Assembly (NCBI GenBank): GCA_038087015.1
Contig: JASBNA010000169.1
Span: 1-14,373 of the forward strand
Direction: 5' to 3'
Length of the DNA: 14,373 nucleotides
Source of the DNA: Cerrena zonata
Taxonomy: Eukaryota; Basidiomycota; Agaricomycetes; Polyporales; Cerrenaceae
Numbering within the stretch: the first letter of the stretch is position 1; every line of letters starts with the position of its first letter. The notes below the pieces were generated by a model that ran no database searches, was not told the DNA's origin, and saw only the letters and a list, made by a program, of their open reading frames with translations. Shown here one piece after another: positions 1 through 9,130 of the stretch. The position numbers and the translations under genes are program-made.

Positions 1-139
1 GTGAACAAGTGGTATCCCTTAAATCATGGCATATATGTGTATTTAGATTGATATTGACTGGTATATATGGGGTCTGGTCAGGTCAAGGAAGCTCGGCGTG
101 TATTTTAAGGTTCCCATTGGAGATGAGGCCCGAGGCACA

Positions 140-463
140 CTAGTATCTATCTGGAGCCCATGAATCCGGGGAGAACGGGTGGGGTGGGACGAAACCTGGT
201 GGTAGGACTGAGGGGAATATCGTCCTTAAGGCCTCAATCAACATCGGCCTATAAATAATGGGATTAGTGGGGAGAGCAATTAGTTCAAGAGTAAATGAGC
301 ACTGACCACGACGAGTGAGTAACGCAGATGGTGTAATTGAACGTAGGTTCCTCGACCTCAATCCGAACCTCGTAAGAAATCCTAAAATGATAATGAGTAG
401 GGTTAATATAAGAATAAAATTGTCCCATACGTACACTGGGCCATAGGATGTAACGTCGCTCAT
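140..463 (-). CDS. candidate small hypothetical protein, three exons, 70 aa
   Basis: I do not recognise this protein. The model starts at the ATG at 463 and has exons 463-435, 381-307 and 248-140, with introns of 53 nt (434-382, GTACGT donor, TATTAACC branch-like sequence, CATTTTAG acceptor) and 58 nt (306-249, GTCAGT donor, CTAATC branch-like sequence, TTTATAG acceptor). The join gives an unbroken 70-residue reading: MSDVTSYGPV, then an acidic stretch with SYEVRIEVEE, then LIEALRTIFP and a proline-rich tail ending APDRY. A TATATAA lies about 55 nt upstream on the same strand, followed by a CT-rich leader. If both introns are kept the frame is also open, because 111 nt is a multiple of three; that form has about 107 residues, and intron 1 then encodes a membrane-like helix. 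The model could instead be the last exons of a longer minus-strand gene. Splice sites and frame are seen; function is unknown. Confidence 0.4.
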   Translation of the reverse strand: MSDVTSYGPVYVWDNFILILTLLIIILGFLTRFGLRSRNLRSITPSALLTRRGQCSFTLELIALPTNPIIYRPMLIEALRTIFPSVLPPGFVPPHPFSPDSWAPDRY

Positions 464-473
464 GATGACGGGG

Positions 474-498
474 AGCTGGGAGGTAGCTGGGAGGTAGC
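474..498. repeat. 11-bp tandem repeat, 2.3 copies
   Basis: The unit agctgggaggt occurs twice in direct tandem (474-484 and 485-495), followed by the first three bases of a third copy. It lies 11 nt upstream of the candidate start codon at 463 and reads as CT-rich (acctcccagct) on the minus strand, in the presumed leader of the small gene. No function is claimed. Confidence 0.85.
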
Positions 499-516
499 AG
501 TCCGAGCTAATCAGAA

Positions 517-523
517 TTATATA
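517..523 (-). promoter_or_regulatory. TATA-like element of the 140-463 candidate gene
   Basis: TATATAA on the minus strand, about 55 nt before the ATG at 463, with a short CT-rich stretch between. The spacing suits a fungal TATA box, but the same sequence could equally be the AT-rich 3' end of an intron (…CTGATTAG at about 507). Confidence 0.3.
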
Positions 524-677
524 CAAAAACACCTGACACCTAGAATTTCGTCGTGTGAGCGTGATGGTGAGTCCGTTCCTTGGGGTTCAACCGATCGAGT
601 ATTCCCAGATAATTGGGAAGATCATGACCGTGATCGCTGTTGGTTACTGCTCGCGTTCATCGCGTTCTAGAGTGAAA

Positions 678-931
678 CTAAGGTCGTGGCTTCGAAGACG
701 ACGGCTTCTTCTGTCAAGAGAAATCGAGCATCAGAACAACGGGGCATGTGGATACCGTGTGTTGATAAATTGAATACCACTTACCGACGCGTCTACTGCT
801 AGGTCCCAGCTGAGGTTGAAGCGATTAGCGCGAAGAGGTCCTGCGCTGGTCGTACCAATAAGGACTATACCTTCCGAGGTCTTGTGCACGGCCTTGTCCG
901 CGTTCGGTGAGGCATATCGGCGGAGATCCAT
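678..931 (-). CDS. candidate small hypothetical protein, two exons, 59 aa
   Basis: I do not recognise this protein. The ATG at 931 has a good context (AACATGG) after an A/C-rich leader. Exon 1 (931-785, 49 codons) ends at a perfect GTAAGT donor. The 74-nt intron 784-711 ends CTTGACAG, and exon 2 (710-678) adds KKPSSSKPRP and a TAG stop. The predicted protein begins MDLRRYASPN, has a short hydrophobic patch (GIVLIG, residues 21-26) and a basic tail. The donor and acceptor are good. That the exon belongs to a separate 59-residue gene, rather than to a longer minus-strand transcript, is a guess. Confidence 0.22.
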
Positions 932-1251
932 GTTCCTGGTTTTGTGTCAAAGATTACGCAACGGTTTGTACTCTTGTAGCGTGTGGAAATGTCTGGGGAG
1001 GCGTAAATTTTGAACTGAGAAAGTAGATTGTTTCGAAAGCACGTCCGTGTCCGCATCGGTCGTAGTCGCATCGAGGACGATCTGAACACGATAAGCAACT
1101 TGAAGGTGATAGCTTGGATGAGGTAAGGAAGAGTGAGATGAGACTTGGCCACTCGGACGAGGGTAGCTCTACGCCCTCGGTGTCCAGCCGATTGCGTTCC
1201 CACCCTCTCCTCCCCCTTTTGCTACTCTCCATTCGCCTCGCCCTCATCCTA

Positions 1252-1554
1252 CCTCTGCACTTGTCTTGCGTTCTGCGAAGGACGCGAATGACTACCACCC
1301 AACTTGGCCAGCAACGGAAACACGACACATGACTCTCCCAGTCTACGCTTTTTTTGCTGTCGATTTGATGCCGAGTTAGGATCACGTTCAAGGGGTATTG
1401 CTTGTGCTTGTCGCTAGTGGGGGGATATAAGGAGTGAGTTTAATCTCTTGGCAAGTACCAAAAGAACACTTACGAATGGCAATAGAATATCATACACCTC
1501 AGGTTTCCGACCACGATACGGAGGATCTGTCAGGCTGATATTCTCCATAATCAT
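1252..1554 (-). CDS. candidate small hypothetical protein, two exons, 80 aa
   Basis: I do not recognise this protein. Exon 1 runs from an ATG at 1554 (or 1548) to 1474 and includes LTDPPYRGRKPEVYDILLPF. The 60-nt intron 1473-1414 has a perfect GTAAGT donor and a CCCCACTAG acceptor. Exon 2 (1413-1252) continues in phase with a basic segment (RQQKKRR) and stops at TAG. Another frame of exon 2 stays open much longer (to about 954), so the frame assignment is uncertain. The intron is the best-supported part. The start may be an internal exon of a longer gene. Confidence 0.22.
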
Positions 1555-1606
1555 CCGTACCCCAAGTCCGTGGTTTCCGCACCAGCAACGTCGCCCTGTC
1601 TATTGG

Positions 1607-2164
1607 TCATAGGTTCGATCGCAGATACTGCAGATGATCAACGAGATGGGCCGCGATCCCCATAGGTACGCTTCTGACGTAGTTTTCTACTCGTGGGCCT
1701 AGTACCCATGAAGGGATAGAGATACGAGTATGACCACAATGGTAGGTTGTGCAAACCAAATCAAGTTTACTTACAAAATAAGCTAGTATTCAACATTTTA
1801 GTGCGAGGCGGGATACCGAAGTTCATCAGCATCGTTGCGGTTCCATAGACGTATGAATATAAGCTGAGTTCTACATTGCTCGAGTGTCGAATGACCATGA
1901 TCCTCAGAAGATCTACATATGACATGTCAATCTGCGTAAGGAGGAGACAGACTTCTACCCACCATCCCGTGTTTCCTACAAAAGAAAACACAATTGATTC
2001 AGTACCATTTTGGTATTGAATCACTTGTGTTTGCTTACCTTGTTTGCAAGTCTTGCATATTGATCTAGGGACACATTGGTGCCATTACAAATTACAGAAG
2101 TAGGTCAATTATGTCCTCAAAGATATTGGTGTAAACCTGACCTTCTGTGGTGACAGGTCGTCAT
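1607..2164 (-). CDS. candidate spliced ORF, four exons, 113 aa, unassigned
   Basis: The core is exon 1975-1775, 201 nt and open in only one frame. It is preceded by the intron 2038-1976 (63 nt, GTAAGC…TTTTGTAG) and followed by a perfect GTAAGT donor at 1774. Its reading contains GNTGWWVEVCLLL near the start and YGTATMLMNFG near the end, which is mildly hydrophobic. A full reading frame can be made with small 5' exons 2164-2142 and 2064-2039 and a last exon 1698-1607 (stop TGA), but those outer sites are weak (a GTCAGG donor; a 76-nt intron 1774-1699) and chosen to fit. I recognise no family. Treat only the core exon and its two flanking introns as supported. Confidence 0.2.
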
Positions 2165-2667
2165 GGTCAATTCTGGAGGGGTCTCCACAGGCTAGGAAGA
2201 GAACAAGGTCAAGAAGACATCTCGACAACAGAGAACTCAAGGTATGTATGAGCAATGGCCAAAGATCGCATGAGATGTGCTAATCAGGCAGATCTCGCCC
2301 TTTACATTGGTACGTGACCCATTGCCTTCTCACAGACGTCTATTGGAAACTGCAGCGTTTGTATGTCGATCTGTGAGAGGTCGTGTCATTATCTGGAGAG
2401 CAAAGTTGAGTCCATCCAAAACTAGTAGAGCCAAGCAGCTGAGTTACGGTTGACGTGCGACTTCCAGAGCTACAAGTTCGTCGTTCTTAGCTAGTACTAC
2501 ATCGTGAACCTAGTGTCGAAGCACACACCTTGATCGATCAGCTCAGACTCGGAGTCGTCGCCGGCCGACTTGCAAGAAGTTCACACAAGACTGGCGCCAT
2601 CGGTTCTTCGAGCAACACGAACTTGCACCTTTCCGTCGACCAAACACCCTCGCGCATTAGGCTTGTG
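2165..2667. other. intergenic, MCP1 upstream region
   Basis: I see no convincing gene. The plus strand has intron-like fragments around 2098-2155 and 2242-2287, but no reading frame joins them well. Stops are frequent on both strands. The right end is presumably the MCP1 promoter. Confidence 0.5.
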
Positions 2668-2673
2668 TATAAG
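2668..2673 (+). promoter_or_regulatory. TATA-like element of MCP1
   Basis: TATAAG, 64 nt before the MCP1 start codon. No ATG lies between it and the start, so translation from the first ATG at 2737 is consistent with a short leader. Confidence 0.35.
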
Positions 2674-2736
2674 TCCAGTATATCTTCATCTCCAAGCACC
2701 ACGACGACGGCAATTGGAAGCAAGCAGAAGACCACG

Positions 2737-3556
2737 ATGTCAACACCAGAGCATGCTGCTGCCGACTCCGACCAACCCAATCGACACTCGCAAAGCAATC
2801 GACATACCCTCCAAAATTATCTCACTAGGACAGCCCATGCTTCCACCCCGTTTATCGCAACGTTCGTCATGATTCATCTCAGCGCACCCGCATTCGCCAA
2901 TCTCGGCGGTTCATCACTGGCCTCACAAGTCATGGCAAGTCACTTTTCTAATCCTCGACATACCTTCAATGGACGTTTGACCAACACATACACAGATCCT
3001 TGGCAGGGAATACTACCAAACATCCTTCGGCGAGCGATACCTTCTCATAGCCCCCTTCGCTGCTCATACTATCTCGGGCATACTCAAACGACTTCTTACC
3101 CCTTCACCAATGCGCCGCAGATTCACCAGTCTTCTCAGCATCACAGGCTACTCGGCTCTCCTCTTCTTCCTTCCCGTCCATTACCTTACTCACAGAATCT
3201 ACCCCTCTGATCCCACTCCTCCTATCTACTCTGTCGGACCAGCAGAGCTCGACTTTGAATTCGTCAAAGTCGGACTACAAACCTGGCCTTGGCGAAGCTG
3301 GTTCCTGTACATCGGCTTGACGACATGCGTTGCCTGGCACGCCGCCGCAGGAGCGAATATCATCTGGTCTACGTGGCTGAGACCTTACCTTGGACCGGGG
3401 AAGAGCCTGAAGAGTCGTCTCGTGCAGACAAGTTTAGGCGTCCTACCTGCTCTGTCAGGATTGTACTTTATGTCGCAGGAGCCATTATTTGCGTTTTCAT
3501 CTCTTGCGGAAAGGTTTCAGAGTGCCTTTTCAACGTCTTTTGTATACAGAATCTGA
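2737..3556 (+). CDS. MCP1: MCP1-like mitochondrial outer-membrane protein (DUF1691)
   Basis: Two exons, 2737-2934 and 2996-3556, joined in phase 0 across a 61-nt intron, give 252 residues. The start is the first ATG, in a strong context (ACCACGATG). The first 35 or so residues are polar. Hydrophobic segments follow at about 37-57, 81-96, 112-130, 166-190 and 210-226. The family-type signature LGREYYQ (68-74) sits just after the splice junction. Histidines at 47, 90, 128 and 181 lie in or beside membrane segments, in the duplicated layout typical of DUF1691. In yeast, Mcp1 is an outer mitochondrial membrane protein whose overproduction relieves loss of ER-mitochondria contacts and which recruits the lipid-transfer protein Vps13. 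The same role here is inferred from family likeness. A possible Vps13-type PxP motif (LKRLLTPSP, 96-104) lies in the loop after the second segment. The gene is convergent with the PP1 subunit gene downstream. Confidence 0.87.
2935..2995 (+). other. GC-AG intron of MCP1
   Basis: The 61-nt intron begins GCAAGT directly after the ATG codon of residue 66 and ends CACATACACAG; a TTGACC branch-like sequence lies 17 nt from the end. GCAAGT is the standard donor of GC-AG introns. Joining here gives SSLASQVM|ILGREYYQ. An alternative GT donor at 2929 (GTCATG) also keeps the frame but would delete V65 and M66 and pairs poorly with U1. Confidence 0.65.
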
Positions 3557-4787
3557 AGACAATAGACTTTGACCTTGTTAAGACGTTCGTTCGAACTTTG
3601 TGTGACAATATATACAGCCATGATTTCATTCGACTGGTGACTGGTGTTTTTTTCGAATCCTGATCCCATCTGTTCTGCAGGTAACACGGACGATGAGCGA
3701 AAGTATGAACCTGCCCATTCTCAGAAACCATCCTGTACTTTCGCGAGAGAATTACTAGCAGCTGCGGCTGGTTGGCTTCCAAAACTAAACGAAATCGGCT
3801 TTTACTTGCGCACACCAGAGGTAGAAAATGAAGTATCTATAGTGAAAAAAATGCCGTAGATAAAAACCGAAACATGATGCCAACAAGAAGTCGTCAATGA
3901 TGGAATACTGATCCTACGTATTGGAAAATTGAAAACAACTATGGTACAAGGTGGAAGAAAAGAGACAATCCGAAGACCAAGAAACTCGTAAAGGTTCAAC
4001 ACGGGCCTAACACCCAAAGAAAAAATGCGAGGGACGCCGAAAAGTCTAGAGCGTGGTTGTATGTAGATATGGTTATGATATGTATGGGTGTATAAGAGGT
4101 AATGATGGTAAGCAAAGAAACGTAGGTGGCGATGGGATGACGGAGGTCGTTACTGCATAGCAAATTTTTGTGCGAACAACGTCTCTGTCATCTGGGTAGG
4201 GGGGATGGGGATTGGGGATGGTGATGAAGAAAAGAGAGACAAAACCAAAAGTCCGCAGGTTTAATAAACATAGAGGAGAAATTGACAAATACCGAGGATG
4301 GAAACATCATGATAGGAAATAGAGAGATTGGAAATAGAAAACCCTAGTTCCGTGTATGTATGTGAGAATCGTAGGAATGATAAAGATAAAAAGTGGGGCC
4401 GACAAGGAGACAGTTATCCCTCCTCCGTCGATTTTGTGGGTCTGACGAGTATTCCAAAACTGGCATGAGGTGGGTCGTAAATCGTAATGTGGGGATTGTA
4501 CTGAATCGTTGTTGACTCTTCGAAATGGGCCGCCGTACGCTGAAATGTGGTGCGTTCCGGATGAACAAGGGTGCTTCGAGCGGACTTGTTCGTAAGTGGA
4601 GAGGAAATGGAGGTCAGTCTCTATGGTCTCGGGTCTCGGTGAATGGGAGATATCTATGAGGATGATGTGACGATGCTCCCCATGCAATATGAAGGTAATG
4701 CGAATGTAAGATGTGACGAGAATCTATAAAGGGAAAGATGAGAAATCCGGATGAAAGGGCTTATGCACGTGGTTATCACGAACCGAA
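3557..4787. other. intergenic between convergent genes (3' flanks)
   Basis: No gene is supported. From about 3830 on, the plus strand is rich in A and G, so the GAC1 sense strand is pyrimidine-rich here, as in an untranslated trailer. An AATAAA lies at 4263-4268 on the plus strand, about 700 nt past the MCP1 stop; that is far for its poly(A) signal. The open frames here are short and lack good starts. Confidence 0.6.
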
Positions 4788-7258
4788 CTAGTGAACGAAG
4801 GCAACGGAAGGAGTAGGCGTCGTTGTGCCACTCCCGCTCATGCATGCCACATCATCGTAGCTTGAAGACCTCGTAGGTGTATGTCCAGGTGACAGATGGT
4901 AGTTGCCAGAAGGATTAGGCGATGACAGAAGTTCTTCGACACTCGAAGCAGAGTGTGAACGTTGAAGTGCGTCAATGGGCACATCAAGCATCGAATCAGA
5001 TCCCGTGTAGAAACAGAACCTAATATAACAAATCGGATGAGGTCGGACTATGACGCCAGGGTAGAAAATACGCACCTATTCAAGAACATACTATAGCTAC
5101 TCGCCTCGGGTATGTCATCCGCATACAACTGCGCAGGCTTATCCGCGGGTGAGTACATGGGCGAACTCGTAGCAGACGAACTCTGTGAACTCTCGCTATT
5201 CGAAGAGATACTTGGCGTCGACTCTTCACTCCCACCTAGGTGAGTAAGATGCCACTTCGGTGACAGATACTCCTCTCGAGGTTCGCTGACGGTGACAGGA
5301 ACACTGGGGCTAGACCCATTGGTGGGTGGGAATGAGTTATACCTGAAAGCTGGCTCGGAACGAGGAGCAGGAGGTGTAGACGGGGGAGTCCGTTTAACTG
5401 CAGTTGCTGTGGATGCGACGCCCAAGTCAAAGTATCCGCGCTGGTGGTTTCTCGGCTGAATGCGACGAGAAAGAACAGTCTGAGGAACAGGTGTTCCCTC
5501 GGAATCTGAGCCTGTGTAGAAAAGACCTGATGGTGTACTGTCTTCGTTATCCGCAATCCTAGGAGAACCACGAGTAATGAACTTCGCATCGAGGGTCTTC
5601 TTGTCAGGTGAGGCTCGACGCGAGAAGGAAGGGTGTGTATTTGTCCTAGGACGCTCCTCCGAAAAAGGCGAACCAGCCTTCCACGGACTCTTCAGAGAAG
5701 CAGAGAAATCGTATCGGGACGAGAGAGGAACACCGGACCGCAAGGTGAAGCTATCCGACGCACTGACCGTCCTCCTCGACATTCCAGTCCTAGGAGACAA
5801 TCCTTTCGAGCTTGCGACTTCTTCTAGCCTGTTGTGCAACTCTCCAGGGGATGGTGCGGAGCTACTGTCCGTTGACGTAGAAAGTTTCTGGAGAGTCAGC
5901 TTGGGCATGCCAAGGCCGGAAGGCGGTTGCTTCTTCTTCGCAAACTTGACCTGATAGTTCTGTCCCCCATTGTTATCCCAAAGCTCACGTCCAGCGGCGG
6001 TGTATCGGACAGCCAAAAAAAGGGTCTTGTCCTCAATCCGTTTCAACATATCGTTCAGGCGGATCGAAAATGCAAATCGATCGAATACTCCACCAGGAAT
6101 ACTCTCGACATATCTCGCTGTGACCTCACTTGTGGTTTGCCACCAGTCGAATGTGAAACGGACTGCGACCCACTTCTCAAAAGCAATATTCTGAACGCGT
6201 ACTTTTCCGTGAATGCTACTGCCGTCGTCGGAAAGTGTGAGAGACTCGAGGGCCACTTCAGCGGTGTCAGATATCCGAGGAGGAAGGTTGGTCACATTGA
6301 TGGCAAGGGATCTACGGGTACGTTCTTCGTCGGAGATACCACCATAGATGAATGAAGGGAAGTCACTGTCTGTTCCACTGGTGTCGTCGGTGGGGCTGCC
6401 CTCTCGAGAGATGGCAAGAGGTTTCTGTTCCGCCAAGAACAGCTTCACATGTTCGAGTTGGGCATCAAAGTGGACACTCTTGATGTGAGTGGGGGTGCTT
6501 GGCTCGCTCTTGACAGCCATGGGCCCAGTGACAACGGACAAGTCACCACGCACGATGGGTCTGCGCGATTTGAGGGAACTCTTGAGAGGCTCGCCCGACT
6601 TCTTACGACCAAGCGAGAGAGCCATCGGTCGAATGACGGGAGCGGGAGCAGTGGCAGGAGCGCCCTCAGACGAAAAACCAGCGGAGGACTGTTGGAGCTC
6701 AGTCAAATCCAAGCGCAGATGGCTGCCTTTCTTAGAAGATGAAGCACGAGGAGTATCATCATCACGAGCAGTCTCTGAATCCGAGCTTTTGCGTGACGGC
6801 CAAGCGATCCGACTTGCTTCAGACTTTGCAGTCAGGAGAGCGGGAGTTGGGGTCGACTGTTCAGGTGGGCAGACCAGGTGTTTTGGGGCTACACGGGTAC
6901 GACGCTTGGAACCAGACATCTCCACGTACGATTCTGAGCCTGAAGAACTGCTCGCGTCATCTCGGTGTTCGGGCTTGGCTTCCGATGATACGGACTGGAA
7001 TGAGAGACTCGGTGGCGTTGGTGGATGAATGACGAGCTTAGTTTGTGTCTGAGATGGACTAACAAAGAGGCTTTGAAGCGTCGTGACGGCGGAGGTACCA
7101 ACTATGGATGGAGTGCGAGACGTGGGTGGAGTTCGACGAGGGATGCGGGGGAGAGGGGCACTAGCAGTGTTCGAGTCTCGATTATAGGAACGATCCATAT
7201 AGACGTAAGAGTTCATAAGATAGGATGGCGGGGGATTGTAGACTGCTGCAGAAGTCAT
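4788..7258 (-). CDS. GAC1: PP1 glycogen-targeting regulatory subunit (Gac1/PPP1R3 type, CBM21)
   Basis: This protein should bring protein phosphatase 1 to glycogen, favouring dephosphorylation and activation of glycogen synthase. Exons 7258-5076 and 5019-4788, joined across a 56-nt intron (5075-5020, GTGCGT…ATTAG), give 804 residues. The start is the first in-frame ATG. Residues 1-240 are Ser/Pro-rich and likely disordered, with PRIPRR near 37-42. LKSSLK (225-230) resembles the SILK-type PP1 docking motif. KSVHF (260-264) is the RVxF-type motif, followed by the family-typical DAQLEHVKLF. CBM21 spans about 320-441; W427, N429, N430, N434 and Y435 form the W-x-N-N-x-x-x-N-Y glycogen-binding signature. 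The long C-terminal half is low-complexity with many SP/TP sites. The last 76 residues come from exon 2. Yeast Gac1 is 793 aa, so the length fits. The gene runs towards MCP1 and away from a long upstream region. Confidence 0.93.
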
Positions 7259-7285
7259 AGATATGGGCTGTGGAGCAGGGGAGAC

Positions 7286-7378
7286 CTGTAAATTGATCGA
7301 GGTCAGCGGGTTTGGCGTGAATGAGGTCACAAGGTGCCACAATGCAAATAAAGTGGGGGTTTTGTAGGTTACGGGTAC
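7286..7378 (-). other. possible 5'-UTR intron of GAC1
   Basis: On the minus strand, GTACCC (7378) to AATTTACAG (7286) makes a 93-nt intron with a CGCTGACC branch-like sequence 18-25 nt before its end. It lies just upstream of the GAC1 ATG and contains no ATG. It removes no coding sequence, so only transcript data could confirm it. The donor is mediocre and the acceptor and branch are good. Confidence 0.35.
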
Positions 7379-9130
7379 GAAGTCAAACAACCATAATATA
7401 AGAGGAGGCCGGATCTCGGTGGGGGGATATAGTTATGATTTGAAGTTGGTGGCGGCGGGATGTTGATGGGGCTGTGATGGGATCGCGTAGTTGTCAAACA
7501 ACGAGATACCCATAATGTTTTGGGTTTTCTTTGGATTGGCGAACAAAAAAGGACCGACATACAAGAAGCAGAAAAACAAAGCTAGAAATACTCACCAGCT
7601 AGAGACAAATGTAACGTCGACGAACGAGACGGAGTCCGACGTTGGGAAGACACGAAAGCAGGCGTGTCACGAAACCGATTCAGGAATGCCGCAGGTCAAA
7701 GCCGAATGGTTCGGGTTGAAGCAAGGTGACGCAGAGGGTCCGGTACGGGGACGCGAGTGGGTGATGGCTTGCAAGTGCGAGAGGGGGAAACGCTGGAAAA
7801 GCCGACCAAAGCGTGTGCTTTAAGGCCAGGCTGGAACAGGAGGAGCGACGGAGAGGACCGTATGGATTGCTCGCAATCTACAAAGCCCAGGCTAAGGTCA
7901 ATACGTCGGGGCCTTCGCCCCTGTCTCGGGCGGGGTCTCAGCTTAAGGGGAGAGTGCTCACCACTTGTACGCACGAAGCTGCCTCCTGCGTGGGTGTGCT
8001 TCGTGTCCGTCGTCTTCAGCGTTGTGCTCGACTCGGCCCCTTGAGGGAGAGGATGGCGGGAGGAGGGAAAGACTCGTTGGGGACGCAAAAGCAAACCGCG
8101 GGCAACGAGATAAGTCCAAACTTCTCAATCAGGCGCCCAAAGATTGTCTACGCTCTTGACAAATCAACCTTACCGTATCCAGGAATAGCCTTTTCCTTAT
8201 TTTCTGCATCCCGATTCCATCTCCGCTGCTCCTGTCGCAGATCCACAGGCAGAAGATTGGGTTTTCGTGCTCCGCGGCCACACGAATCTCTGCCCCCTTC
8301 GGCAGGCGGTCGAGTCCACTCTCGCCTTGGCGGCAATGTGCAACACAGCATACAGCACTCTCTCACCATCGTGCAATTTTTCGAACTATCGAACGTGCAA
8401 GTCGAGAACATCCAGTGGAGTATCCGCGCATGCTTCGTCCATTGTCCTTGAGAACCTCGTCGTTCAACCAAACTCAAGCTCTGGTCACTGCCCCTCCGAC
8501 GATGACTGTGCTGTAGTCACCGAGTGTCGCCGACGCAGCTCAGTCCGGGACCAAAATTACTATCGCCATATGTAGCACGCAAAGCAATTCCGTCTTCCTA
8601 ATCTAGCGCTTGATAACAGAAATCTTTGTTTCTCCCATGCCATTCTCGCGATTCAATTCGGAATCTCGTCTCATCTCGTTCAATTCATTCGTATCAGCAA
8701 GGCACCGGCTTACGAAGGTCTCGCTTATGCACTTCTCACCTTGTCCATCGCAACTTTCGGAGTACTACTTTCTTTCTTCAGCGATGGAGTCGACGGCCGT
8801 ATGTTGACACTGACTTGACAGCAACCCCCATCGGTGATCACTCCAAGGTTTATACATTCTTTTGTTCCCCAAATCCCCAACCTCCACTAGACAGCCGGTG
8901 GACGATTCGAAATTCAAATATCCATTCCCACTCCATCGGTGGCGTTATCTTGCGCCTTCTCACAGCTTCTCCCTACTGATGCTTCCCTGTCTCGACACTG
9001 ATTGTACGTATAGATAAAGGTCTTACAGCGTCTTCTCGAGTTCGCGGAAACGGTTTGTACATAATGGCTTATGCGCTTATGTTTTCCTATGTTCGTAAAT
9101 TGAACCGTGATTCCCGACTTTATTCAGTTG
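7379..9130. other. long upstream region of GAC1, no supported gene
   Basis: The region is GC-rich to about 8150 and then strongly pyrimidine-rich on the plus strand. A plus-strand frame open through 7813-8451 has no ATG at its beginning, no recognisable domain and several competing frames, as expected in GC-rich DNA. On the minus strand a good donor (GTAAGG at 8173) follows an open stretch reading DAENKEKAIPGYG, which might be an upstream exon of GAC1 or of an unknown gene; no matching acceptor is clear. I read the whole as mostly promoter and leader sequence. Confidence 0.4.

Noticed and set aside
1580..1630. A GGTTCGATCG sequence at about 1612 resembling a tRNA B box
   Set aside because: The last positions differ from the GGTTCGANTCC consensus, there is no A box at the right distance, and no cloverleaf can be folded.
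678..2100. A wax-synthase/MBOAT-like gene on the minus strand, suggested by short fragments such as RFNLSWDLA and WHQC
   Set aside because: The fragments are few, out of order for that family, and a stop codon directly precedes WHQC. The likeness does not hold.
4307..4687. A 126-codon minus-strand frame downstream of GAC1
   Set aside because: It starts at TTG rather than ATG, has no domain, and lies where the GAC1 trailer is expected.
5577..7028. Long plus-strand open frames antisense to GAC1
   Set aside because: They mirror the serine- and proline-rich GAC1 codons and have no independent support such as domains or introns.
7813..8451. A 212-codon plus-strand open frame
   Set aside because: It has no ATG at the start and no domain, all frames are rather open in this GC-rich DNA, and the product changes character midway. 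More likely a chance frame.
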